Origin: Pedobacter sp. MR2016-24 | Lineage (GTDB): Bacteria; Bacteroidota; Bacteroidia; Sphingobacteriales; Sphingobacteriaceae | Direction of reading: 5' to 3' | Length of the DNA stretch: 64,000 nt | Assembly (NCBI RefSeq): GCF_026239655.1 | Contig: NZ_JAPIVO010000003.1 | Span: 719,847-783,846, forward strand | In this document: positions 11,413 through 19,689 of the stretch, piece by piece | Layout: each line of letters begins with the position of its first letter | Numbering within the stretch: the stretch's first letter is position 1 | Notes under the pieces: model-generated | Told to the model about the DNA's origin: nothing | The model's database searches: none | The model's input: the letters and a program-made list of their open reading frames with translations, nothing else | Made by a program: the position numbers and the translations under genes

Positions 11413-11463
11413 CTTCCATTTACCGCCTTTTCCGTCAGCTCCAGAAAGTTCTGTCCTGCCAGC

Positions 11464-11504
11464 AATTTCCCGGCCCGGGTGTGAAAATAGGACCGGGAAT
11501 TTTT
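11464..11504 (+). terminator. Hairpin terminator after DUF2490 gene
   Basis: Stem of TTCCCGG (11467-11473) with CCGGGAA (11493-11499), followed by TTTTTG. It lies 50 bases after the DUF2490 stop. Confidence 0.6.
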
Positions 11505-11645
11505 GTCCTTCACATATTAATTCCTGAACCACTAATTCGGGGCACCATTATTGGTTATAGAAAGAATAGTATTTAACCCAACCTACCAACAACAGCAAAA
11601 CAAGATCGCTGTAAAATATTTCACCTCATTTATTCCCCAGCAACT

Positions 11646-11792
11646 ATGAACTTTGCCTTTGTTATGTTTGGATTCAAATTCGGCCTGTCCGAAATGATGA
11701 TTGTCTTTTTAGCTGTTTTTGTGATTGTCCTTTTAATGAGAAACCTGTTATCCAAAAACCAGGTTGAAGAGCGAAAACAAGACTCCTTATAA
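11646..11792 (+). CDS. Small single-pass membrane protein, 48 aa
   Basis: ATG 11646 to TAA 11792. It begins MNFAFVMFGFKFGLSEMM, continues with a hydrophobic helix (IVFLAVFVIVLLMRNLL) and ends in a short charged tail (SKNQVEERKQDSL). This positive-inside layout looks like a true membrane peptide with the C-terminus in the cytosol. It ends 48 bases before the desaturase start on the same strand and is probably co-transcribed with it. No family recognised; it could be a desaturase accessory peptide, which is inference from position only. Confidence 0.5.
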   Translation: MNFAFVMFGFKFGLSEMMIVFLAVFVIVLLMRNLLSKNQVEERKQDSL

Positions 11793-11840
11793 TTTAATTC
11801 CAATAATTATTCCCGCCGCTGCCAGGGTCAATAACATTCT

Positions 11841-13013
11841 ATGTCCAAAAAAATCAAATTTGCAAATCCCACCCAGTCTTTTTTTTACGCAACCCTGAGA
11901 AGCAGAGTAGATGAGTATTTCCGGCTCAACAAGCTCAGCCGCCATGCAAATGGCCAGATGTGGATAAAAACTATATTTTTCCTGGTTGGTTTTGCCGGTT
12001 TATACCTGCTGATCATCTCAGGAACAGTCAGCCCCCTTGTCATGTTACTACTTACTGCGCTGCTGGGTATGTTTTGTGCATTTGTAGGTTTCAACATTTG
12101 TCATGATGCCATTCACGGATCCCTTTCCGGTAATAAAAAGATCAATAAGTTATTCAGTTTTACCTTCAACCTGGTCGGTGCAAATCCATATGTATGGAAT
12201 ATTACGCATAATATAGTACACCATACCTATACTAACATCCCCGACCATGATGAAGATATAGAAGTGGCGCCAGGACTCATCCGCATAACCGATGAAGAGG
12301 AAGTCAATGCCATTCAAAGATATCAGCACTGGTATGCGCTTCCGTTGTACAGCCTGGCCTCACTTTCATGGGTATTCAGAAAAGATTTCAAGAAATTCTT
12401 TCAGTCTAAAATCGGAGAACATACAGTAAAACATCCTGGAATAGAGTATTTCAACCTGTTCTTTTATAAACTGATATACTATGTGCTGTTTATTGTACTG
12501 CCGCTGGTATTACTTGACATTTCATGGATACAGTTCATAGCCGGATTTCTGGTGCTGCATTTTGCCCAGGGATTAACCATGGGACTTGTTTTTCAACTTG
12601 CCCATGTCGTGGAAGGCACTAAATTCCCAAAACCAAATGAGCAGGGTACCATAGAAGAAGTGTGGGCAGAACATCAGATGCATACCACGGCCAACTTTGC
12701 CACAAATAATAGAATAGCAGCATTCTTTTTAGGGGGACTTAACCGTCAAATTGAGCATCACCTCTTCCCGAAGGTCTGCCACATTCACTATGGAGCAATT
12801 TCCAAAATTGTGAAAGCTACAGCCTTAGCACACAATCTTCCTTATATCGAAAGTAAAACCTTTACCGCTGCATTGCGTTCGCACCTGACCATGCTGAAAA
12901 GGTTTGGAAAATATGCAGAAAATAAACAGGAAAAATTGTCCCGCCCTGCTGTAAGTCCTGTGACTGTCCTGCCGGCACCCGGTCCCCATGCCTTAACCGC
13001 TCTGCGCAGATAA
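11841..13013 (+). CDS. Membrane fatty acid desaturase, 390 aa
   Basis: Non-haem di-iron acyl desaturase of the front-end (acyl-lipid/acyl-CoA delta-6-like) type without a cytochrome b5 domain. The three His boxes are visible: HDAIH (His88, His92), HNIVHH (His123, His127, His128) and QIEHH (Gln303, His306, His307); the Gln in place of His in box three is typical of front-end desaturases. A further HQMHTT helps bind iron. Hydrophobic segments at about 42-62, 66-88, 210-230 and 232-252 place it in the inner membrane. It introduces double bases-saving unsaturation into acyl chains, affecting membrane fluidity; electrons would come from ferredoxin or a reductase not seen here. After the stop the same frame stays open for 59 codons (see 13023-13193). 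Confidence 0.92.
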   Translation: MSKKIKFANPTQSFFYATLRSRVDEYFRLNKLSRHANGQMWIKTIFFLVGFAGLYLLIISGTVSPLVMLLLTALLGMFCAFVGFNICHDAIHGSLSGNKKINKLFSFTFNLVGANPYVWNITHNIVHHTYTNIPDHDEDIEVAPGLIRITDEEEVNAIQRYQHWYALPLYSLASLSWVFRKDFKKFFQSKIGEHTVKHPGIEYFNLFFYKLIYYVLFIVLPLVLLDISWIQFIAGFLVLHFAQGLTMGLVFQLAHVVEGTKFPKPNEQGTIEEVWAEHQMHTTANFATNNRIAAFFLGGLNRQIEHHLFPKVCHIHYGAISKIVKATALAHNLPYIESKTFTAALRSHLTMLKRFGKYAENKQEKLSRPAVSPVTVLPAPGPHALTALRR

Positions 13014-13022
13014 AATTGCAAA

Positions 13023-13193
13023 GTGGAGGTTTATGCCGATCAGCTTACTGTTGATGATATCCGCTACGATTCGGCTAAATCTGAATGGAAGGATAAAGAT
13101 CAGCAGGCATTTGAACAGCTCAAAAAGCAAATTATGGAACTCAAAAAGACCAAAGGTACATTAGATGAGCTGGAATTGACCACAGCTCAGTGA
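13023..13193 (+). pseudogene. Orphan coding-like segment after the desaturase (56 codons, GTG start or fragment)
   Basis: In the same frame as the desaturase and open from its TAA to a TGA at 13191-13193. From GTG 13023 it reads VEVYADQLTVDDIRYDSAKS, then a charged helix (DKDQQAFEQLKKQIMELKKTKG) and TLDELELTTAQ. The composition is that of a genuine soluble protein, but there is no ATG and no complete domain. It could be the 3' end of a deleted gene, or a C-terminal extension cut off from the desaturase by its stop codon. The tail points toward the convergent lipoprotein gene, whose stop is at 13199. Confidence 0.35.
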
Positions 13194-13198
13194 AGGCA

Positions 13199-13627
13199 TT
13201 AATGCGTCTGTTCAAATACAAACTTCGCATTTTGATAATCTATCGGAACTGTTTTCTTAAAAAAGGTCATATTCATATAAATTTCCATCACGCCAATCCC
13301 CATAATTAATTTGTCGTCTTTTTTGAGCAGAGCGATTGGAATTCTATGCCACGCTTCAGTGCCATAATGCTGATAACGATAGGTACCCTTTAAGGTATCT
13401 CCTTTAAGCACTCCGTTCACATCCCCGGAATCTTTGTAAAGTCCGCCATAGTTAATTTCATACTGACCATAAAACTCCTTATCATTCAGTACAATGTTCA
13501 GCTGTGCAGTATCACTTTTATTTACGGAATGATACAGCGTTTTGATCTGATCGCGTTTCGCTTCCTTGGTTGCACAAGCTGACATTAAAAAAGCTATCCC
13601 GATGCATAAAATTCTAACTGCTGTCAT
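13199..13627 (-). CDS. Hypothetical lipoprotein, 142 aa
   Basis: I take the ATG at 13627, not the TTG at 13648, because it gives a compact lipoprotein signal (ILCIGIAFLMSAC) with the acylated Cys near residue 18. The mature part repeats short beta-strands (YGQYEINYGG, VLKGDTLKGTYRYQHYG, WHRIPIALLKKDDKLIMGIG), a pattern seen in small beta-barrel NlpE-like or calycin-like lipoproteins. Function unknown. It converges on the desaturase region and is divergent from the glycosyltransferase at 13710, with 82 bases between the starts. Confidence 0.7.
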   Translation of the reverse strand: MTAVRILCIGIAFLMSACATKEAKRDQIKTLYHSVNKSDTAQLNIVLNDKEFYGQYEINYGGLYKDSGDVNGVLKGDTLKGTYRYQHYGTEAWHRIPIALLKKDDKLIMGIGVMEIYMNMTFFKKTVPIDYQNAKFVFEQTH

Positions 13628-13709
13628 TAAATGAAGATTGAATTTCAAAGTTAATTTTTATTCACATGCATAGCTTAAACTATTTCAGTTGCTCAGCGTT
13701 TAATCAGAT

Positions 13710-14528
13710 ATGAATATAAAAATAGCTGTCCTTACTGTTGTCAGCGGCCGCAAAACAGCGTTGATGAACCTGATTAAGGGGCTGGCTTTAAATGAACCCC
13801 TTCCCGCAGAGTTAATTATAGTGCACATGAATGAGGACACCTATGCCCTGCCCCCATCTCCTTTCCCAATCCGCACTATCAGTCATTATGATCCTGCAAA
13901 ATTGCCGCTGGCCAGCGCACGCAATCTCGCTTTGGCAGAGAGCCGTGTGGAACATTGCATTTTCCTGGACGTAGACTGTATCCCGGCGCCCAATCTTATC
14001 AATGTATATGCTGAGGCATTTAGTCGCACAGACCAGTTATGGTCCGGACAGGTGCGTTACCTGACACCGGACTTTTCAGCCGCACTGAATGTCGCCGATC
14101 TGGAAGTTAAAAGTATGTGCGATCCTATAAGAGGGAAATTAGACGCGCTGCCTTATGAATTGTTCTGGTCGCTCAACTTCGCCTGCACCAAAACCGTGTT
14201 CAGGAAAATCGGCGGTTTTGACGAAAGCTACAAGGGATACGGCGCGGAAGACACGGACTTTGCATTCACGGCCAGAGCTCAGGGAATACCACTTGGACTG
14301 GTAAACGCCATGGCTTATCATCAGCCACATGCCAGTTATGATCCGCCACTAAATCACCTGGAAGACATCGTCAATAATGCACAGACATTTTATAAAAAAT
14401 GGAAGCTATGGCCCATGGAAGGCTGGCTGAACAAATTTGTACAGCTGGGTTATATCTCCCGGAGCAATGATGAAATAAACATTTTAGCGTATCCAGAAAA
14501 ATCGGTTATCGGGCAATACCTCAAATAA
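13710..14528 (+). CDS. Family 2 glycosyltransferase (GT-A fold), 272 aa
   Basis: Nucleotide-sugar glycosyltransferase, probably cytosolic. The N-terminal GT2 core has IAVLTVVSGRKTALMNLIKG, then ASARNLALAESRVEHCIFLDVDC, where DVD is the metal/donor-binding DxD motif. The C-terminal part has GGFDESYKGYGAEDTDFAFTARA, the Glyco_transf_7C signature with the catalytic ED pair. There are no membrane segments, so it is not a processive synthase. It opens a seven-gene glycan cluster (13710-20429) with three more glycosyltransferases, an acyl-CoA dehydrogenase homologue, a NodS-like methyltransferase and a PIG-L deacetylase. It is convergent with the next gene (16 bases between stops). Donor and acceptor unknown. 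Confidence 0.88.
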   Translation: MNIKIAVLTVVSGRKTALMNLIKGLALNEPLPAELIIVHMNEDTYALPPSPFPIRTISHYDPAKLPLASARNLALAESRVEHCIFLDVDCIPAPNLINVYAEAFSRTDQLWSGQVRYLTPDFSAALNVADLEVKSMCDPIRGKLDALPYELFWSLNFACTKTVFRKIGGFDESYKGYGAEDTDFAFTARAQGIPLGLVNAMAYHQPHASYDPPLNHLEDIVNNAQTFYKKWKLWPMEGWLNKFVQLGYISRSNDEINILAYPEKSVIGQYLK

Positions 14529-14543
14529 TACTATTCCTGAGGA

Positions 14544-15632
14544 TTAATTAGTGATAAATACCTGGTTCATCGTGTTTTTGATCGCATGGGCAATGTGCTG
14601 CAGCGCATCAGGATTAATCATCCCATCCCAGTTGGGTAATCTTGAACATGCATTTTCCAGTTCATCAGGCCAGTTCACAGCAAATAGGTCGCCCGGATAG
14701 ATCACTCTTGCACATCCTTTTACCGCCAGCAAATCTGCCTTTTGCAATTGCTCATCAAAAGGCCTGTCTTCCGGGATACAGATAAATCGCTTATTTAAGT
14801 CGGCCATTTCCATCACAGTATTGTGACCTGCATTACCAATCACTACCTGGCATTGATCCAGCACTGCTTTCGGATCCTTCAGCTGACCATGTACTGTCAA
14901 ATTATGTTTCAACAGCATTGAATGGTTTGCACTGCTTCCCATGATATGGAAAATATAATTCTCACAGGCAGTGGCAAGATGATGAATAAATTCAGTATCA
15001 AGAGATGTACCGCCCTGACCTACTAAAATGGCAATATGCCCGGGCTGCTCCTGTTCATTGCTTACGGTCTTATTGTCGCTATACTTGGAAAAGCCTCCTG
15101 CATAAACTGTTTTTTCCTTAATCCATTCTTCCTCATCTGTTAGCGCAAATGTTTCAGCATAAGGTGCGATCAGCAATTCTGCACTCTCATAAGCATCCAA
15201 ATGAGGTATATCGGTTCTCATTCCATGTTGCCTGACCACCACCGTAGGAATTCCGCTTAAACGGGCCAGCAGTGTCACCTCAACTGAAACATCTACCACC
15301 AGCAGCATAGGGTAATACTCTCTGAAGGTTGCTGTTAAAACTGCTGTACGCTCCCTGATTCCTGCAATGCCAAGCGGTGCGTAGTGCAGGAAACTTAATG
15401 CATGTGCTCTCGGTTGATGGTCATTCTCATCCGGAAGATCTAAAGGAAGGTGTATACACACTATATGTTCAGGTATCTGATCCAGATAAGGCCGAAGATT
15501 ACTCCCTATAAAGCAGATGTGATCAGCTGTGAGGGAACTGGCAATAGTAATCGCCCTCATCACATGGCCGGAACCATGGTGATGTATATAGAATCCTAAA
15601 TAGGGTGGAGTGCTGAGGGTATGTTTATCCAT
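14544..15632 (-). CDS. GT-B fold glycosyltransferase (MurG/UGT-like), 362 aa
   Basis: ATG 15632 gives MDKHTLSTPPYLGFYIHHHGSGHVMRA; an ATG three codons earlier is possible. The Gly-rich HHHGSGH loop near the N-terminus is the acceptor-side loop of MurG/GT28-like enzymes. The C-terminal donor domain shows ILVGQGGTS, QVVIGNAGHNTVMEMADL and CIPEDRPFDEQLQKADLL, matching the GT28/UGT nucleotide-sugar pocket. No membrane segment. It is divergent from the GT2 gene at 15713 and inside the glycan cluster, so it probably adds one sugar of the cluster product. Substrate unknown. Confidence 0.85.
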   Translation of the reverse strand: MDKHTLSTPPYLGFYIHHHGSGHVMRAITIASSLTADHICFIGSNLRPYLDQIPEHIVCIHLPLDLPDENDHQPRAHALSFLHYAPLGIAGIRERTAVLTATFREYYPMLLVVDVSVEVTLLARLSGIPTVVVRQHGMRTDIPHLDAYESAELLIAPYAETFALTDEEEWIKEKTVYAGGFSKYSDNKTVSNEQEQPGHIAILVGQGGTSLDTEFIHHLATACENYIFHIMGSSANHSMLLKHNLTVHGQLKDPKAVLDQCQVVIGNAGHNTVMEMADLNKRFICIPEDRPFDEQLQKADLLAVKGCARVIYPGDLFAVNWPDELENACSRLPNWDGMINPDALQHIAHAIKNTMNQVFITN

Positions 15633-15712
15633 TATTATCATAACTGATAGCAGCGCCTATTGTTTTGGTTCAGCCGTCTTCAATTAATACAAAAAACATT
15701 TTAGTGCTGACC

Positions 15713-16867
15713 ATGTTTACAATAAAAAACAGCAAGATGCAGACACTCTTTACCAGTATTCCAGTACCAGCGCTTAGGGCTATCATTATAGTACCTGTTA
15801 AGGACGAGGAAGCTAATATTTATGACCTGCTTGATGCATTAAGACTGCAGACAGATCCCTTTGGCCAGCCCATGGCCAATAATGTTTATGAAGTATTATT
15901 ACTGGCAAATAACTGCAGGGACCGTTCTTTTGCGCTTGCCCGAAAATATCAGCTGGAACATCCGGACTTCAACCTGCATCTTGCGGAGATTGAGCTGGAG
16001 AAGAAAGAAGCGCATATTGGTACGGTAAGAAGGCTATTAATGGATGAAGCTTATCAAAGATTTCAGCTGCTGGAAAATCCTGATGGAATCATTATCTCTA
16101 CCGATGGAGATTCCAGAGTGGACGCCTGCTGGCTGCATTATATCTTTGCAGAATTTGACCAGGGATGTGATGTAGTAGGCGGCAGGATTATTTCCGAATA
16201 CAGCAAAAGTCCTTCACGCAAATACCATTTACAAGATATTGGCTACCGTTACCTCGTCAGCCACCTGGAATCTTCAATAGACCCCTCTCCTTTTGACCCC
16301 TGGCCAAGACATTTCCAGTGTTTTGGTCCAAGTACCGCCGTAAAATGCAGTATCTATGAAAAAGCGGGCAGATTACCTGTACTCCCATTTCTGGAGGATG
16401 AGAATTTCCGCAAGGCGCTGATCAGAATTGATGCACGCATCAGGCGCTCGCCATGGGTAAAGGTGTACACATCCAGTCGCGAAACCGGAAAAGTGGACTT
16501 CGGTTTTTCTATACAACTGAACGAATGGACAAAGATGAATAAAGAAGGGAAAAAGATTTTTGTAGAATCTGCAGGATCCCTCATTATTAAGTTTAATGCG
16601 AAAAAAGAATTAAGAGAGATCTTTACCAATTATATACAGCACCGGCAGCTCAACCTCCTTCAGCTTCGCCAGCTCGCCGGCAACCTTTTCCTGGAGGAAG
16701 AATGGCTGCAGCTCAAAATAACCACAGCAACTTATTTTGGCGCTTTATGGGAAGAAACAGAACATGCCCTTAAAGCTCAGAAATGGGAAGAGCGGCATCC
16801 CGGAGTACATATTGACGCGGCAATTGGCCATTTGAGAAATTTATTATACGCTAAACAACCTGCATAA
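15713..16867 (+). CDS. Family 2 glycosyltransferase, 384 aa
   Basis: The frame is open from a TTG at 15665, but the ATG at 15713 is the first standard start; an ATG at 15737 (MQTLFTSIPVPAL) would sit just ahead of the conserved region and is also plausible. The GT2 core shows AIIIVPVKDEEANIYDLLDAL, LLANNCRDRS and IIISTDGDSRVDACWL, where DGD is the DxD-type metal site. The central part (WPRHFQCFGPSTAVKCSIYEKAGRLP, PFLEDENF) resembles hopanoid/cell-wall GT2 enzymes of the HpnI/mycofactocin type only loosely. No membrane helices. It ends 11 bases before the acyl-CoA dehydrogenase homologue, so the two are an operon. Confidence 0.85.
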   Translation: MFTIKNSKMQTLFTSIPVPALRAIIIVPVKDEEANIYDLLDALRLQTDPFGQPMANNVYEVLLLANNCRDRSFALARKYQLEHPDFNLHLAEIELEKKEAHIGTVRRLLMDEAYQRFQLLENPDGIIISTDGDSRVDACWLHYIFAEFDQGCDVVGGRIISEYSKSPSRKYHLQDIGYRYLVSHLESSIDPSPFDPWPRHFQCFGPSTAVKCSIYEKAGRLPVLPFLEDENFRKALIRIDARIRRSPWVKVYTSSRETGKVDFGFSIQLNEWTKMNKEGKKIFVESAGSLIIKFNAKKELREIFTNYIQHRQLNLLQLRQLAGNLFLEEEWLQLKITTATYFGALWEETEHALKAQKWEERHPGVHIDAAIGHLRNLLYAKQPA

Positions 16868-16878
16868 TTATTTATTTA

Positions 16879-18036
16879 ATGACAGATTATTCAACAATTT
16901 ACCAACAGCTCAGCCAGTTGGCCATACTTACGGAGCAAACTGGCGGGATGCCAGCTGAAGAAATACGCCTGATTAAAAACAGCAGCCTGCTGGATATCGT
17001 TTTACCCGGTGAAGCACTTGATTTTGAGCAGGACAACACTGCAGCCTTACTGGCTCACTTAAAAGATGTTGGCAGAAGTAACGGCGCCATCGGAAGGATA
17101 TACGAGGGCCATATTAACACCCTGTTCCTGATTCACCTATACGGCACTGCAGCACAAAAAGAATACTGGTACGATCAGGTAAGAAGGGAGAGAAAGTTCT
17201 TTGGTGTCTGGAATACAGATAGTACTGTTGGGATCACCTTTAAAGTTAAGCCCGAACAGGTAATCATCAATGGTGCAAAAGGCTTTTGTTCAGGTGCAGA
17301 CCTGGTAGACTTCGCATTAATCGGGGGAAAGACTGATCAGTTTTCGGGTACGTCCGACTGGCAGATGGTGATTGTACCGATGCAACAGGTGGAAGAATTC
17401 AGGATAGACCGCAAATCATGGGAACCGCTGGGCATGAAGGCTTCTGTCAGTTATACTATTGATTTCTCCGGAATTGAAGTCGGCCACAGCACTTTGCTTG
17501 GTCAGCCGGGAGACTATCTGAAGTCACCTTACTTCCTCGGCGGCGCAATCAGGTTCGCAGCTGTACAACTCGGCATGGCAGAATCCGTTTACAATAAAAC
17601 ACTTGATTTCCTCCGCAGCCTTAACCGTCTCGAAGATCCATTCCAAAAAATGAGAATTGGAAAAATGGCTATGGCCCTGCATTCAGGTCAGCTATGGATC
17701 AAAAATGCTGGTCAGAATTTTGACGACTGGAAATATACGGCAGACCTGAATGAACGCCTGGTCGCCTATGCAAACATGACCAGGTTAACCGTTGAAGGCA
17801 TTTGTATCGAAGTCCTCCAGCTATCTACCCTATGTGTCGGTGCCAAAGGTTTAATGGCGCCGGGAGATTTAGAACGCTGGCACCGCGATCTTACCTTCTA
17901 CCTGAGACAGCCTGCCCCTGATGCTACTTTACAGAATGCAGCAAATTACCTGATCCATACCGATCAGCCTATTGAATCCTGTCTGGGCTTAAAGCCCGCT
18001 ATAGATGAACCCTCAATGATGGCTGCATCATTATAA
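16879..18036 (+). CDS. Acyl-CoA dehydrogenase-like flavoprotein, 385 aa
   Basis: Soluble FAD protein with the acyl-CoA dehydrogenase layout: helical N-terminal domain, a central beta domain at about 115-220 (KFFGVWNTDS, INGAKGFCSGADLVDFALIGG, WEPLGMKASVSYTIDFSGIEV) and a helical C-terminal domain. It lacks the usual start-to-end similarity with beta-oxidation enzymes, and I cannot place the catalytic Glu with confidence, so the reaction may be something other than acyl-CoA desaturation (for example oxidation of an amine or sugar-linked acyl group). Its position between two glycosyltransferase genes (11 bases on either side) ties it to glycan modification, not to fatty acid breakdown. Confidence 0.78.
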   Translation: MTDYSTIYQQLSQLAILTEQTGGMPAEEIRLIKNSSLLDIVLPGEALDFEQDNTAALLAHLKDVGRSNGAIGRIYEGHINTLFLIHLYGTAAQKEYWYDQVRRERKFFGVWNTDSTVGITFKVKPEQVIINGAKGFCSGADLVDFALIGGKTDQFSGTSDWQMVIVPMQQVEEFRIDRKSWEPLGMKASVSYTIDFSGIEVGHSTLLGQPGDYLKSPYFLGGAIRFAAVQLGMAESVYNKTLDFLRSLNRLEDPFQKMRIGKMAMALHSGQLWIKNAGQNFDDWKYTADLNERLVAYANMTRLTVEGICIEVLQLSTLCVGAKGLMAPGDLERWHRDLTFYLRQPAPDATLQNAANYLIHTDQPIESCLGLKPAIDEPSMMAASL

Positions 18037-18047
18037 ACTACCACCTC

Positions 18048-19118
18048 ATGAAAATAGGCATCATTGCACATTTAAAACATCCTATCCGGGCGCCATTCTA
18101 TGGCGGTCTGGAGGCTTTTACTTTCGATATTTGTAAGCGTTTGCAAAAAAGGGGACATGAAGTTATACTCTTTGCATCATCAAAATCAGATATAGCATTA
18201 AATGTACATCCGATCCTGAATGATGACCATTACAATGACGCGACAGGTTACCGGGAGAAAAGTCCGAACCTTTCCTCAGAATATATGGCAGAACATCACG
18301 CTTACATGGAACTGATGCAGCACATTGATACGATGGAACTGGATATTATTTTTAATAACAGTCTCCACTATGTACCAATCACCATGGCAGGATTATTAAA
18401 GACGCCTATGCTTACGGTTTTACATACGCCGCCATTTTTTGAGTTAAAAAATGCGGTGAAACTGGAAGCGAAACAGGGCAATATCAGTTACACAACTGTT
18501 TCTGCCAGGAATGCAGAAAACTGGAGTTCGTTTACTAATAATTGTATTGTGATTGAAAATGGGATTGATATGGAAGAATGGACCTACAATCCTGCATCCG
18601 AAGGTGACTATGCAATCTGGTTTGGAAGGATCCATCCGGATAAAGGTACACATTTAGCTATCCAGGCAGCGAAACTGGCAGGTGTACCGCTTAAAATTGC
18701 CGGAACGATAGCAGATGAAAAATATTTCAAAACCCAGGTTGAACCTCTTCTGGATAGTGCAGCAACCTATGTGGGACATAAAAACCATGCTGATTTGAAT
18801 AGCCTGATAGGGAATGCCCTGGTCAGCCTGATCACGCCTGTCTGGGAAGAACCTTTTGGTTTAGTTGTAGCAGAGTCGCTGGCATGCGGGACGCCCGTTG
18901 CAGGTTTTGCTACAGGCGCTTTGCCGCAATTGGTAACCGACCTGGCGGGATCACTGGCCACACCGGGTGATGTTCCCGCTTTAGCTGCAGCGATTCAGCA
19001 GGCAATGGCTAAAAACCGTTCGGACTGCAGAGCACATGCTGAGCAGTCCTTTGGGATAGAAAAAATGCTTATCGCCTATGAAGATCAGTTTGCGGCAATG
19101 CTCCCTGTTTTTCAATAA
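18048..19118 (+). CDS. Family 4 glycosyltransferase, 356 aa
   Basis: GT-B retaining glycosyltransferase. The N-terminus has IGIIAHLKHPIRAPFYGGLEAF, the usual Gly-Gly acceptor loop of GT4, and the C-terminal domain has AIWFGRIHPDKGTHLAIQAA, then VWEEPFGLVVAESLACGTPVAGF with the catalytic Glu-x7-Glu motif. Cytosolic or peripheral. It starts 11 bases after the acyl-CoA dehydrogenase homologue. Its 3' end overlaps the 3' end of the convergent methyltransferase gene by 50 bases, so the two transcripts are complementary over their ends. Confidence 0.9.
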   Translation: MKIGIIAHLKHPIRAPFYGGLEAFTFDICKRLQKRGHEVILFASSKSDIALNVHPILNDDHYNDATGYREKSPNLSSEYMAEHHAYMELMQHIDTMELDIIFNNSLHYVPITMAGLLKTPMLTVLHTPPFFELKNAVKLEAKQGNISYTTVSARNAENWSSFTNNCIVIENGIDMEEWTYNPASEGDYAIWFGRIHPDKGTHLAIQAAKLAGVPLKIAGTIADEKYFKTQVEPLLDSAATYVGHKNHADLNSLIGNALVSLITPVWEEPFGLVVAESLACGTPVAGFATGALPQLVTDLAGSLATPGDVPALAAAIQQAMAKNRSDCRAHAEQSFGIEKMLIAYEDQFAAMLPVFQ

Positions 19119-19689
19119 CGTCAATTCTGTATTCCTCATTAATATGCTGGTAAGTTTGAACAAGCGCCGGATCTTCCAGAAAGTATTCATTCACCTCATC
19201 CCCGTTAAATACACAACCCTCAATCTGCGGACGCCAGTGCACCAGGCACAGCGTCCCCCCTGCTGTTAATGAATCCAGGATCAGTTCTTTCGTTAAAACC
19301 AGATCTTCCCTACTGAGGTAATAAGCTACTTCACTTACAACAATCAGGTCGAATTTTCCATCCGGGTATTGCCTTGGAATATCCAGCACTTCAAACTGCA
19401 CACCTTGACGGTCAATCATACGTTCTCTCGCTACAGCAATTGGTTTTTCACTGATGTCCACTCCCAATACTGCGCTACAATGTGCAGCGAGTAAATTCGT
19501 CAATACGCCGATAGAGCAGCCAATCTCCAGCCCATTGTTGAATTGTTTCCCATTCAGCGCGCTGATGGTATGGTTATACTTTTCCTGTTCGTAAGGACTG
19601 CCGGTAAAATTCCAGGGATCATTTGATACGGAATACATATCATCAAAGTACTTTTTATCTATGGTATCGTTTTTCATCTGCTTGTTCAT
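19069..19689 (-). CDS. NodS-like SAM-dependent methyltransferase, 206 aa
   Basis: Class I methyltransferase. The N-terminus (YFDDMYSVSNDPWNFTGSPYE, then KYNHTISALNG) followed by motif I LEIGCSIGVLTNLLA at about 54-68, then LGVDIS and FDLIVVSEVAYYLS, is the pattern of the NodS family (PF05401), whose founding member N-methylates the deacetylated amino sugar of rhizobial Nod factors. Here it overlaps by 4 bases (ATGA, 19686-19689) with the PIG-L deacetylase gene upstream, so the two are translationally coupled: deacetylation followed by N-methylation is an attractive reading, though inference. Convergent 50-base overlap with the GT4 gene. Confidence 0.85.
   Translation of the reverse strand: MNKQMKNDTIDKKYFDDMYSVSNDPWNFTGSPYEQEKYNHTISALNGKQFNNGLEIGCSIGVLTNLLAAHCSAVLGVDISEKPIAVARERMIDRQGVQFEVLDIPRQYPDGKFDLIVVSEVAYYLSREDLVLTKELILDSLTAGGTLCLVHWRPQIEGCVFNGDEVNEYFLEDPALVQTYQHINEEYRIDVIEKQGALPQTDLHRR

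Noticed and set aside
15665..15712. TTG start for the GT2 gene at 15713
   Set aside because: Extends into non-conserved residues; a standard ATG lies at 15713.
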